Shown here in pieces: positions 46,901 through 58,300 of a stretch of DNA of 64,000 bases (position 1 is its first letter; every line of letters begins with the position of its first letter). Made by a program: the position numbers and the translations under genes. Location of the stretch: contig OZ038423.1 in assembly GCA_964036155.1 (NCBI GenBank), positions 8,943,249 to 9,007,248 of the forward strand, in the 5' to 3' direction. The notes beneath the pieces are model-generated. The model worked only from the letters and a program-made list of their open reading frames with translations. It made no database searches and had not been told where the DNA came from. This stretch comes from Diploscapter coronatus. Lineage: Eukaryota; Nematoda; Chromadorea; Rhabditida; Rhabditidae.

Positions 46901-49900
46901 ACCTAAGATTAAAAAAAAACTAAGAAATTTTTTTCTTTGTTTTTCCTCAGTACCAAAAATTAAAAAGAAGAGAATCCTACCCTTTTCTGTTTGTTTACGG
47001 CCGGAGCCCTCCCCACTATATGTTCTTCAGGACTCTTGTCTTCGTACGAATCTTGAAACGAAGTCAAAATTAGTATAGCGAAAATTAGAAGGTAGAATAG
47101 GCTGAGATCGGAATAATTCATCTTCCGACTTGTTGATGGGGTCGCTCAGACAGGGGAATGATGTGATCAATCGAGGAATGAGTGAAATGAGAGGAAAAGG
47201 GAGGATGCCGCTGGATATGTCAGGGGTGGCAAATCTAGCTATGGCAGGTTATCCAAGCAAAAACAGCAACTGATATGATAAGCATGGAAAGATAGGGAGT
47301 GTCATGCTAGCTAAGATTGAAGAGGATAGGCAATTGTTAGGATTGTCCGACTAATTGGAACTTGACAAACATGCTTTCTTGTTGGATCGAGAATATGCTG
47401 CAGATGGTGTAATTAGTCAATGATAACTGGTTGATGAAATAATCAGAGGAATTGCATGTCGAGATTTCTGTGGCTTGGAATAATTGGGATATATTTCTGG
47501 AAAGTTGTTTAATGAGGAGATGGTTTAAAGTGAAACGCCAGAATTCTGTCGATATTATATATACAAGAATTCTACTAACCAATTTATGTTTTGAAGTTAG
47601 AGACTGACGTTTTACGATGCCCTGGCTAATTTATATGCTTCTGAATGATTATTTCTGATGTATGAAATTTATATCGTTAGTGTGCTGGAATCTTTTTTCA
47701 GAACAAATAGAATCGTTAGACAAAAGATAGTGCAAAAATTGAACCTTAAATGCGTTTTTTCTTCTTCTAAAAGCTAAAATCAAGAAATGCCAAGAAATTT
47801 TTTCTTGCCATCGAATTTATGCGTTTCTTTTATGAGTATCTCTTGATAATTGCCTATCTGAATTGGCACGGGCCTGGGTTAAGAGCGACAAGGTCTGCAA
47901 TCATCATTCCTGCCTCTGCCTTTCACCTGATTTCTATTGTTCTTTCCACCCTTTCGGTTAGGTTCTACCGACCTTCCTCTTTCTCTGTCATTTCTGCAAT
48001 TCAAATGCTCTCTCGCAAAGAAAAAAGACTGCCTTTAATGGTAGGGCTTATTTTGACGGTCAATTGGTCGAAAAGAACAGCAAAAAATGACTCGAACACG
48101 AGGGATAAAGACAAGTCAAATGAAACGGAACATTTTTGATATTTCAAGAAATCTACAAAATTGAAATTTCAGCTAGACTCCAAACCGTCCGAGTTCTAAT
48201 CGATGATGTGGATGAGCCGCCAGCTTTCCTCAATTCACCAATACCGTATTTGACCGTGGTACCTGTGCAACCTACTATAGGGAGAATTGTCTATCAGGTA
48301 CTTCATTATCTAAAAAATGCGAAGATAAAAGGCAGACTTTTCCTTTATCAAAGATCTGATAGGATTTTTGAGAAAATCAATGAATTCGACTGAAGTTGCT
48401 CTTTCGGAAATTAGTTTAAAAATTAATTCAAATTCTTGCAGTTCATCGCTCGAGACGAAAACGGCGACGGCAATTCGGACGTCGAATACAAGTTGATCAA
48501 CACTGAACGTGAGAAATTTTGCCGTTCAAATAGTGGAATGAGTTTCAAATTTCAGCGGAAGGCACTTTCACGGTCGACTCGAAGACCGGTGCGGTTCGAA
48601 CGACTCTGAACCGGTACAGTCCAGGAGAGACTTACCGAGTTATGGTCCAGGCTGTCGATTTCTCGCCCTCCGATAACAAGACTATTCAGGTCTCTTAATT
48701 TTTTTCATCTATTCTATAAAATGACTACTTTTCTGAAAATTTCAAGAATTGACAAATTTTCAGGAATCTCCGGTAGCGAAATTGGAAATTCTCGCTGGTG
48801 ACCGATCTCCTCAATTCATGAAGCCCCACTACGAAGTCGCTCTTCCGGAAGACAGTCTGATTGACTACAGGTGAAATTTTTAATTTATCGAGAAACGAGC
48901 AGACTTGGGACTTTTCCACCGCAACTGCGGTGCGGTGCGGTGCGGTGGCCTTTTTTCGCGGTGCGGTGCGGTTGCGGTGGTGATTTCCGCCATTGCGGTG
49001 CGGTTGCGGTTGTGCAGACTTGGGACTTTTCCACCGCAAATTGGAAAAAATGCAAATAAACATATATTATTTATTAATTCGATGTTTTTGAGCATGATTT
49101 GAGTCGAATAATGGAATAATTTTGGTACTTTGGGAGTGCCCTACTATTAGAAAACGTTCCTCATGTGGAGTTGCCTTTCAATTAGAAAAAAAAAACGATA
49201 AATAAGTCCTTTAAAAATTTGATTTTTTTCGATTTTGGAATGCGGTGCGGTTGCGGTGGGGAAATTAAATTGAGTTGCGGTGCGGTGCGGTTGCGGTGGG
49301 GTTGGCTGTAACTGCGGTGCGGTGCGGTGGTCAAATTTGACCAAAAGTCCCAAGTCTGGAAACGAGGGTCTTTCATTAAACATAATATTTTCTAGTGTGG
49401 TTGACGTGCGAGCTCACCGATTTCGGTCGATTGAAGAAGGCCATTCGAAAGGAGCACTCACCTATTCACTCTTTGCATCACCAAATGGGGGAAAAAGGGA
49501 AAGCTCGACTTGGTTTGGAGGTAAATTTTGCGACTTTCATGGCATCTAATGGGTTTCGAAATATCAATTGTAAGAAGGATGTCTTTCATTCTGATTCTTT
49601 GAGGCATATTCAGGAGTTCAATGAATTTTTGAACGAAAGGTAAAAATGATTGATTTTCAGTCGATCCAAACTCGGGCATCGTGCATCTGAAGCGACTTCT
49701 CGACTACGACGACCCTTCTCAGCCCAGGATTCACAAACTTCTGGGTAGGCTTAAATTTATTCTGAAGACATATAAATCATAATGAGAATCTTGAAATGCA
49801 ATACCCACTCTATCAATGATGTCTTCAAGTATTTTGGTACTCGAATAATACTTTACGGACATAATATCGCTTCTTTCATGAAAGGGATGTCTAATTTTCT

Positions 49901-52900
49901 CTAATTAGAATTTATTGTCCTTAGAAAATTACAAAGCACGAAAAGCGCGAAATTAATCTGTCTAATTGCCGAATCTTCCAGGAAACGCGCAGGGCATTTA
50001 GAGGTGACCAAGAGTAAATCCGGGGCAGATATACGAAATCCGGATTATCCCTTGTAAAGGAGATGGATATAGAGACGCGCTATAAATTAGCGGAAAGAGA
50101 CCCTGTAATTTGAGGGAAAATTTGGAAGAGAATGAAAATTAAAAAATAGGCTAGAAGAAATATGTCTAATTTAATCATCTAGGAAAATTCATCAATTTTG
50201 GAGAATAAATAACGCTGGTAGAAAGAAAAAAGATAATGAATCTTCTAAGATAGAAACGTTTTTACGATATTTTATCGACTTATAAAAATTTCTCGACAAA
50301 CCTTGATTTTCCAGTGGTGGCATCTGAAGATGGGAAAGAAAGCACGACTCCATTGGAAGTGGCGATAGCTGATGTCAACGATAATGCGCCTGTTTTCTCG
50401 CGGCCGCTCTACACTGCTCAAGTCAAAGAAGATATCGAAATCGGAGTGCCCATTTTGAAAGGTAAATTTTAAAAATACATGTTTTCTCTATGATTTTTTC
50501 TCATTTTAGTAACTGCTTCGGATAAAGATGCCCTGGAAAATGCACGAATCTCGTATTCAGTGGATAACGGCAACTTCTCGATCAACCAAAACGGAGAGAT
50601 TTCAGCAAAGGTAGATTTTTTTGGTTTATTTATGAAATAGGCCTAGCGTGATATTAGCTTTAAAGTCTCGTAATTGGATGTTTTTATTTATAGTTATCAA
50701 TAAAAATAACCTGAATAGTGTGTACAGATGTAAACTTCTATCGTCTGGATTAAAAATGAATTTTACAGATGATCAGTATGAAGTAAATAAATTTCAGGTT
50801 CGACTTGACGCGGATCAATTCAAGGAGCGATTTTTCATCTACCGTTTCAACGTGACTGCACAAGACAATGGCTCTCCTTCACTGCGATCGACAGCCACAG
50901 TGCACATTCGGACGGAGAACACGAACGACGAAGCGCCCGTCTTCTTGCCCACAGACCAGTACACGGCTTATGTGGCTGAGGACGCCCAGGGAGGAACGCC
51001 CGTCGTCCAAATACAGGTGGATTTTTACACTTCATTTTCAGTTTTTGCAAAATTCAATCAATTTTTTCCTTTATGATTTTCAAATTTCACTGCCGTTTTA
51101 TGCTTTTCAAGCTTAGAAAAGGTCATTTAGAAAATTCGTTTTGTAAAATAACTTAAGAGAAAGATCTTTTGAATTCCAGGCCCGAGACCCAGACCGAGAT
51201 CAAGTCGAATACGCGTTTATTGACGACGAGGGCTACGAGACGCACAAAACGCCTTTGTTCCAAATCGACAAGGACACGGGGCTGATCAAACTTCGACCAG
51301 GCATTCAGGCCGCTGACCTGCTGAAGAATTCGAACCCCTACAATCTGACTGTTCTGGCGAGGGACGATGGATCGTGTTGTAGTGATGCATCAAATCAGCA
51401 CACTTCCCTCGCGACGGTCATAATCGGGATTGAAGACGTCAACAACAACAAACCTGAATTCCCCGACTGTACCAAGTACGGAGAAATGGCTAAGATCTTG
51501 GAGGGAAGCTACAAGAAAGACCCGCCTACGATCATCAAAGTCGAAGCCACAGACGAAGATTCGTCCGCCAACGGGGAAATCGTGTACTCGCTCTACTATG
51601 CCCAATCGGAATCCCGAAAACCGTTCATTATCGATAGACTGACTGGAGCACTACAGCCTTCGCCTCATGTCGTTTTTGATAGAGAGACCAGACCCAGGGA
51701 GGATGTGACTGTAAAGGCAACGGACAGGGGAGATCGCCCTTTGATTGGATTCTGTCAATTCTCCGTCGAGGTTGTGGATGTCAACGACAATGCACCTCAA
51801 TTCGATCGGGCATCATACGAAACTAGTGTGTCGAGGAACGAAGCCATCGGAACGTCGGTTTTGACTGTTTTCGCCTATGACAACGACGCGCCCCACAACG
51901 CGAAGATCAGCTACTCCCTAGAGCCAGATCTGACTGCAGGAGAAGAATACGAGGCCGACGCGGATTGGTTCGAGCTGATGAATCCCAAGTCCGGAGAAAT
52001 CACACTGGTCAAGCAAATCCCGCGAGACCCGAAGAAGACCAAGTTCATCTTCAAAGCCGTAGCCAATGACAACGGCACACCTGATCCGCAGAACTCGACG
52101 GTACAAGTGACGATCAAGATCCATGAAAAGCAGCAGTCCGCTCCGAGATGGCAGTCCAGCCCGGATTGCAAGGACGTGATCACCGTGGTGGAGAATGCCG
52201 AGATGAACAAGGTCATTCTGAGATGTCACGCGGTTGCCGGGGATGGAGCGAAGAGCTCTATCGTCTACAAATTGTCAGCTGGAGGAGCACCCCAGTCTGC
52301 AAAGGCCGACTCGAAGTTCCGACAATTCAACAAAATGGAAGACGGACGAGAGTGGGTCGAAGTTGTCATCATGGAGCCGCTCGACTATGAGCAGGCACAC
52401 AACTACACTCTGACACTCACGGCCACAGACGTCAATTCCCACGTCTCCACAAGTAGGACCTTCACGATCCTGGTTGAAGACGTCAACGATGTCGTTCCCA
52501 ACTTCACAGTCGATCTCTTCACGGGAACGGTAGACGAAGAATTGACGCCGAACGAGTACATGGAGAAATTCGGCAGGAAGCCTATCACGGTTGTCAAGGC
52601 GGTGGATACAGATTCCGATGGCCCGCAGAACGATGTCCACTACAGGATCCTGGAAGTACCCGATCCGGAAGGGGCCAGACTGTTCCGCATCGATGAATTG
52701 ACGGGAGAAATCTTCCCACAGGTGCTTTATTCTTACAGACTTTACTCTTAGGTTAAAGCTTGATGTAGATTGAAAGTGTTAGGAATTATTGCCATTTTTA
52801 AACCTCACAATTAGAGTTGTTTCGAGTTCAGGGTAAATGAACACATTTTCAGGCGAAATTCGACAGGGAGCAGAAGGACGTCTACATTTTGACAGTGGAA

Positions 52901-55337
52901 GCGAGGGACAACATGCCATCTGCACTGCCCGGCACGAAAGGACCCAACAAAGACAACGTGAAAGTGCAGATCGTGATTGGTGACGTCAACGACAACACAC
53001 CGACTTTCGAAGAGACTAAATATGTCAGCAGGGTTTCGGAGTCAGAAGGAGAGGGACATGATGTGCTCACGGTTAAGGTAAGAATCGAAAATTTATGCTT
53101 GGAATGAATTAGCTATTGGTTGTTTAAAGCTGTTCCTTAATTTTGCTAAATCTTTTGAATTTCTGAAATTTGTAAATTACGCGACAACATACCATAGAGT
53201 AAGTGAAATACGATAGGAAAAAACATCTTTTCTCATACTCTTTTGCAATGTCTTATGTTGTGATGTCCTGCAGTTTATAAGTTGACTCAAATTTATTTGG
53301 AAATTTACAATATTGATAGGAAAGTCGATTTTTAAAAAATTTCAGGCCCACGACCTCGACAAGCACTCGAATTTGCGCTACGACTTGGTTGGCGCTCACG
53401 GCGGCAGGATTCCTTTCGCAGTGCGGACCGACAGCGGCACTGTGTTCGTCAAGGAGCCACTCGACTACGAGAAGAATGACGTCTATCATCTGAAGCTGCT
53501 CGCGTCTGATGGACTGCACAACGCTACAACCGATGTCTACGTTTATGTGCAGGTACAATCCAAAATGTCGTAGTCCGAGGGAAATCGTGAAAATTCAGGA
53601 TGTGAACGATAATGCGCCGATCTTCGAACAATCAAATTACGTCACAACGGTCTATGAAGAGGACATCAATGTGCCAAAGGTACACCTAAAACTCTGAAAA
53701 AATCGTATCATTTATTATTTTCATGAGAAAACCTACAATTTTGAGTATGATGAGTATTATTGCAATTTAGCTCATGAAACTGGAATTGTTTTTGATAGGA
53801 AGAAATGAAATTTTCATAAATACAGACAAAAATTATATGAATTTTCAGGTTCTGTTCACAGTCCGCGCTACGGATGCAGATAAGGATGAAAGAAGTCGTC
53901 GCATCGTCTACCGACTCGAGGGACAAGGCGTGGGCGAATTCTTCTCTGTCGATCGACATACGGGCGAGATCGAACTGTTGCGACCTCTGGATCGCGATCC
54001 TCCTCAGGGAGTGCCTGCCTACAAATTCATCGTCCAGGCAATAGACGATGATGGAAACGGGCTCATTGGATATGCTGATGTACAGATAAACCTCAAGGTT
54101 GGTTCATTTTATTAGAGCTTTGAAGAGAAGATCCTCCTCTTTTTCTTATTTGAGGGCATTATCTTTTCACCTACCTTATGATTTCTTTTCGAGAATAAGA
54201 ATAGAGAACTGGTGACAGATATTTTGTTTTTTCTACAGAAAGAGTCGATAATTTCAGGACATAAATGACAACGCGCCCGTGTTTCTCGAAAACATGTACG
54301 GTTATGTCGAGGAAAATCGCGAGCCTCATACTTCAGGTACGATATTTTCTTACATTTTGCCGGAAATAATGATTTGAATTTTAGACGGCGTCTATTTCAT
54401 GGATGTTCGAGCTATTGACTACGACGATCCGACAACAGACAACGCGAAATTGGAATACAGCATTTCTGTGAACAAGGAGATCGAAGGACAACCTGTGTTC
54501 CGAATCGAGCCTGACACTGGAAAGATTTTCGCCATGGTAGGATTTTCTTCTTGAAGGAAAAAGATTTGTTTGATAGGAATGATCTTCGTATGATAACATT
54601 GTTGCTTGCAACTTATAGATTTATGGGGATTTTGAAACATCGAATTTTAACATCTGATTATAGATCGGAAATAGTATTTCTTGTGAAATGTGATGTTTCT
54701 CCTGCAAATGGCATCAATTGTATGCAAGCTGGGAAAGAGTTTTCTGAAATTTGAACCTTATCAAACCGTGTTTCTGTTTCAGCGAAGCCTAAACCGCGAG
54801 CTGCCTTCTGAGAAGGAATTCGTCATTGAAGTACGAGCCACTGACAAAGGAACTCCTCCGAGAGAAGGTAAGAATTCTAAATGAAGGAAATTTGGAAGAC
54901 TCAAATTGCAGGCTCTGGAAACGTGACGATAAAAGTGCTGGACAAGAACGACAATGCGCCGTACTTCGAGAAGGCTCTGTACGAAGCGAGTGTACAGGAA
55001 ACGGCACAAGTCGGCAGTGCGGTCATTAGTGTGTCGGCCATCGACGAGGACACCGAAGCACAGTAAAACTTATATTTGTTATTATTTTCTAAAAGTATAA
55101 AAATTCAAGCTCTCTGACTTAATTATGATAATGCAATTATTTTGGAATTTCGAAAAAAAAAGAAATGTTGAGTGAATTGAATATAATACTTTTTAAACAA
55201 TGAAAAGATATAATATTTATGTGATTTTCAGAGATAATGTCTTCACATACACATTGGTTGACGATTCTCCGTACTTCTACATGACCACGGACAAGGACAG
55301 TAGTGAATCAGCGGTTGGTGTGTTGAGAGTCAAACAG
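34921..55337 (+). CDS. hmr-1: N-cadherin/HMR-1B-type large cadherin (5' part, continues beyond window)
   Basis: Calcium-dependent adhesion receptor; only the extracellular N-terminal part is inside the window. Twenty-eight exons: 34921-34980 (signal peptide MKLTEFLFLLIFQVTYTFSE), nine to 42469, eighteen from 48173 to 55337, the largest 51180-52721. The first three repeats are diverged; exon 8 carries a basic stretch RKHQRRIRR before ELSDD that fits a proprotein-convertase site. After 48173 about 12 cadherin-repeat boundaries follow, with linkers such as DVDEPPAF, DVNDNAPVF, DVNNNKPEF, DVNDNAPQF, DVNDNTPTF, DINDNAPVF and DKNDNAPYF, and DRETRPREDV / LDYEK-type Ca-binding elements. The stretch GLIGYADVQINLKDINDNAP and its flanks match Drosophila CadN/N-cadherin as I know it, not Fat, Dachsous or Flamingo, hence the neuronal HMR-1B form. 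Two introns exceed 4 kb, and a third of more than 8.6 kb follows the last exon. Confidence 0.85.
34981..39522 (+). other. Large first intron of the cadherin gene
   Basis: 4.5-kb intron directly after the signal-peptide exon. No nested gene recognised on either strand; open frames at 35474-35734 and 37514-37923 (minus) are pyrimidine/purine-biased without domains. A purine-rich stretch lies at about 37130-37220. First introns of this size in nematode neuronal genes commonly carry enhancers; nothing specific can be named. Confidence 0.5.
46727..46732 (-). terminator. Polyadenylation signal of the nested peptide gene
   Basis: AATAAA on the minus strand, 36 nt past the stop codon at 46768-46770. 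Confidence 0.6.
46768..47121 (-). CDS. Candidate secreted neuropeptide-like precursor, nested in cadherin intron
   Basis: Two exons (46981-47121 and 46768-46902), intron 78 nt with GTAGGA donor and ATCTTAG acceptor, phase 0, 91 residues. Exon 1: hydrophobic signal sequence (MNYSDLSLFYLLIFAILILT) then an acidic spacer (DSYEDKSPEEHIVG) and a dibasic KQKR precisely at the exon end. Exon 2 then encodes one putative mature peptide of 44 residues that starts VPLWRLKNKLAKSKGIHN, continues LSGGQARTSQIPEDRL and ends IPYNDPNWTK. No Cys and no C-terminal Gly for amidation. An AATAAA signal follows at the normal distance. Signal peptide, convertase site and single conserved-looking peptide are the plan of a peptide hormone/neuropeptide. 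I do not recognise the peptide family. It sits on the strand opposite its host gene, so it must have its own promoter. Confidence 0.7.
48927..49330 (+). repeat. GCGGT-rich satellite blocks inside the transposon
   Basis: Pentamer/hexamer arrays of TGCGG and TTGCGG in two blocks (about 48927-49010 and 49240-49330), all read in the same orientation and separated by an AT-rich middle. The base composition is strikingly unlike the surrounding DNA. Confidence 0.85.
49015..49030 (+). repeat. Internal third copy of the hAT terminal repeat
   Basis: CAGACTTGGGACTTTT followed by CCACCGCAA repeats the left end of the element in the same orientation, 115 bp inside it. The left 115 bp is therefore a partial duplication of the terminus or a second nested end. 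Confidence 0.85.
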
Positions 55338-58300
55338 GTTAGTTTTTTCTCTTAACCTTTATTATTTTCAAATTCTTTAAAAAAAAAAAATATGGGACAA
55401 CAATGGCTGACTCGAATAATACCCAAAATAATAGCAAGCTTCTTCTTTCATTTTTCCTATCATTTAGATTTGCATTCTTCCGAATTATTATGATTCTCTA
55501 GTCCGCTAAAATTCAAAATTTTCAGACGCTTTCTCTACAAAATTTCTATTTTTTATTATAGGATTTTTAAAATACTTCTCTCAAAAATATTGACATTCCT
55601 CGAATTTGTCTGACTCACCCTTGCTTTGCACAGTCATAACGGTCTTTCCCACATCAGTCTATTCTAACCTGACTTGGAGTTGCTTTGCGAGTTTCTGTAT
55701 CCTTGACTTACTTTCCTCCTGTCTTTCCCCTATTTTCTTATTTTCCCTATTTGAGTGCCTAAAATGAACTGCCCTTTCTTCATCTCCATTTATGGAAAGG
55801 ATGCTCATTTGAATGGGGGATGTTGTGTGCGCTGACCGCAAATTTACATAATAGAGTAGAATAGGAGAAGTTAGAAACTAGGAGAAATGATCAGTCGCAA
55901 ATCCAAAGGGCTAACACGAACTTACCGACCTACTTTCATGATTTGGAACTTGAGGATAAAGACGATTTAAAAGGATAAGATTTTCCGAAGCCACTCCCAA
56001 ATGGACAAATGAATGTGAATGTAGCTAGTTATCCTTTGCATAGAAAGGTGAAGGTTTTTAAGCTAATCGCCTATTTTTGCAGATTTTTGTGTTGTTTTCA
56101 AGAAAATTTTCCGATATCTAAAAATATTATTGTTCTAGATCAAGTTTTTCTCGGATTAATTAGACAGTGCACCAGATTTTGCTAGATTTTTTTTATTGGT
56201 GTCATTTGATCTCGTTTCCCACCTATCCAAATTACAAATAAGGATATTTAGACGAAAATAGTCGTAAATCACCTCAAATAGCTCTCTTCATCACATATCA
56301 TTTGCATTATGCGAATCGCAGAAATTAGGCTGTAAATCCTAAACGCTAATGGTCATAGGATATTGAGATAAGAGAGATTTGCATCTCGAGGACTTGAATT
56401 TAAATAAACTGTTAGATCAAATTTTTCTCCAGCATAATTGTAAATCTTATATAGCCTCATAGCCTAAAATATCTTTTGATAGCGCTAAATTTCTATAATT
56501 TTAAACATAGTAGATTAATACGAACACTATCTTTGAATTTGTATTTCTATTATATAAAATCTATGAAACGTATTTCTCGTACCTTACTCACTACTCTTTA
56601 CTACCAGAGCTAATAATATGCGAGCGCATCTGGAGAAAAGCGCTTTTATTAGGCGCTAATGCTTGGAGTGCAAGATTTGTAGGAAAATAAGGCAACTCAG
56701 GACTTGAGTAATAGTATTTTAGTATAGTAAATTGTAAAATATAGACACCTCTTCGTTTACTACAAGAGTCTTGTTTTGGCAGTGGAGATCAACCTTTCGA
56801 TTTATAAAAATTCAATTATATATTATCCTGTTCCTCCCTAAATCCCAATAACTCGTGTATATCTTGTGTTTCTTCCTTCCATATTTATAATTCCTCTGAG
56901 AAAATCGCCACCCTCACTTTTAGCCTCGTAAATCTTTTTTCATTGTTGGGGACATTTATGCAAAGCTACAAGTGTAACGCGCATCGGTCATTTCGAGATG
57001 CAAAATTCTTGAGGAAAAAGGTCCACTTTCTTTTCCCACGACGCTTCTTTTTCTCAAGAATTCCCTGGAAAATGTCGCATATTTTGATGTCCATTTCTTG
57101 ATGCTTTAGTATAGTAAAAGAACATTCTTTCGGATTTACGAAATAAAATGAAAATCCTAAAATTTTCTTCTAAAAATGTTTTCTCAAATATCAAAATCCA
57201 CCACTTATTTTGGCCAACTTTTTAAAGAACAAAATTAAAAGCTCTGTAGGAAGAAAAGTTTTCGGATATCGGATTTCAAACACAAAGTTTATGTTGAAAT
57301 TTAGTAGTTTTCATTTGAAAGATGCAATTTTCCACTAGATATTAGGATTTTCAGCAAAATTTCTTTAAAAGTAACAGGCTTTAATGAAAACTAGTCCTTT
57401 TGCGATTTTTTTTTTCCAGAAAATAGGATTGTGTCGTGTAAATGAGCTGTTCATCCTGGCCATTCTTCATTCTTCGAATTTCATGCTCATTTCATCATTA
57501 TCTGTCTCATGTCCTATGTCTTTCCTGTCGGACACTAGTCCAGCCGAGTGCAGAGATGATTTACGACTTCCTTCGAATACTTTTGAGCTGTCTAGCATCC
57601 TCTCAATTTTTTATACTATTTCTTTTCTGTCTTTTCCAATACTACTTCTCATTTTACATACTATTTTTTTACTTTTCGTTCTCTCTTCTAATTTCTTCTC
57701 ACTATTTCCCCACTCTCTGCTTGTCCTCCCCATTGTCCATTTGTCTCTCTACTCGATTAGCCTTTGTCCACATTTTCATCTCCTGCTTCATTTTTTCTCT
57801 TCCTTCCCAACTTTTTCATCCTTCCCTGCCAAATCTCATTCTAATTCATCCCAACTCTTCACAATTTCGAGTGCCTTTGCCTCCCAATTATGAGGTAATC
57901 CCGCGCGTTTTTCCCCACACAGTAAATTGAGTCATTTGCACGAGGATCTTTCATAGCCCGAGTTGCCAATTTATTCCAAAGTTGAGATTCGCGCCTCAAG
58001 AGGATTTCTGGATATTATTTTTTTACATTAGTCTGAAGAAAAGAAGCATTTCCTTCCTGAAAATCATAATTCCTCACTTCCTAGGTTAGTCTATGATTCT
58101 TCGTGTTTTGGACATCTGTAGGAAGTATTTTTCTAAATTCAGATGTTGATTTCTAAAATTCATCATTCATTTCTTTGATATATTTTCCATTCTATTAGAA
58201 ATAGTTTATTTTCAAAGAAATCTATGAAAATCTTTACTTTATTCTCATCCTTTTTATTTTTAGTCCCAAATTTCTGTAATCAAGATGTTTTTCTCCCCTA

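Larger units (their letters stand above)
42470..48172 (+). other. 5.7-kb cadherin intron hosting a nested gene
   Basis: Splits exon 9 (ends DGRKK + T) from exon 10 (starts RLQTVRVLIDDVD) in phase 1. It separates the diverged N-terminal third from the canonical cadherin repeats. A peptide-precursor gene lies inside on the minus strand (46768-47121). The rest, including the open frame at 43126-43524, shows nothing recognisable. Confidence 0.6.
48900..49358. mobile_element. Non-autonomous hAT-type transposon (MITE) with GCGGT satellite interior
   Basis: 459-bp element with perfect 16-bp terminal inverted repeats: CAGACTTGGGACTTTT at 48900-48915 and its reverse complement at 49343-49358. It is flanked by an 8-bp direct duplication GAAACGAG (48892-48899 and 49359-49366). 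The CAG terminus and 8-bp target duplication are the signature of the hAT superfamily. The interior has no transposase and is largely GCGGT/GCGGTT repeats (48927-48953, 48960-49010, 49240-49330) around an AT-rich centre. It sits in the cadherin intron between exons 13 and 14, 21 nt past the donor; without it that intron would be about 66 nt. Confidence 0.9.

Noticed and set aside
48725..49383. Frames rich in HRNRTAP / RCGCGG
   Set aside because: Translations of the GCGGT arrays of the transposon, not genes.
57384..57930. Two long overlapping plus-strand frames (169 and 162 aa)
   Set aside because: They lie in different frames over one pyrimidine-rich tract, are Ser/Phe/Leu-biased, and have no domain or splice context.
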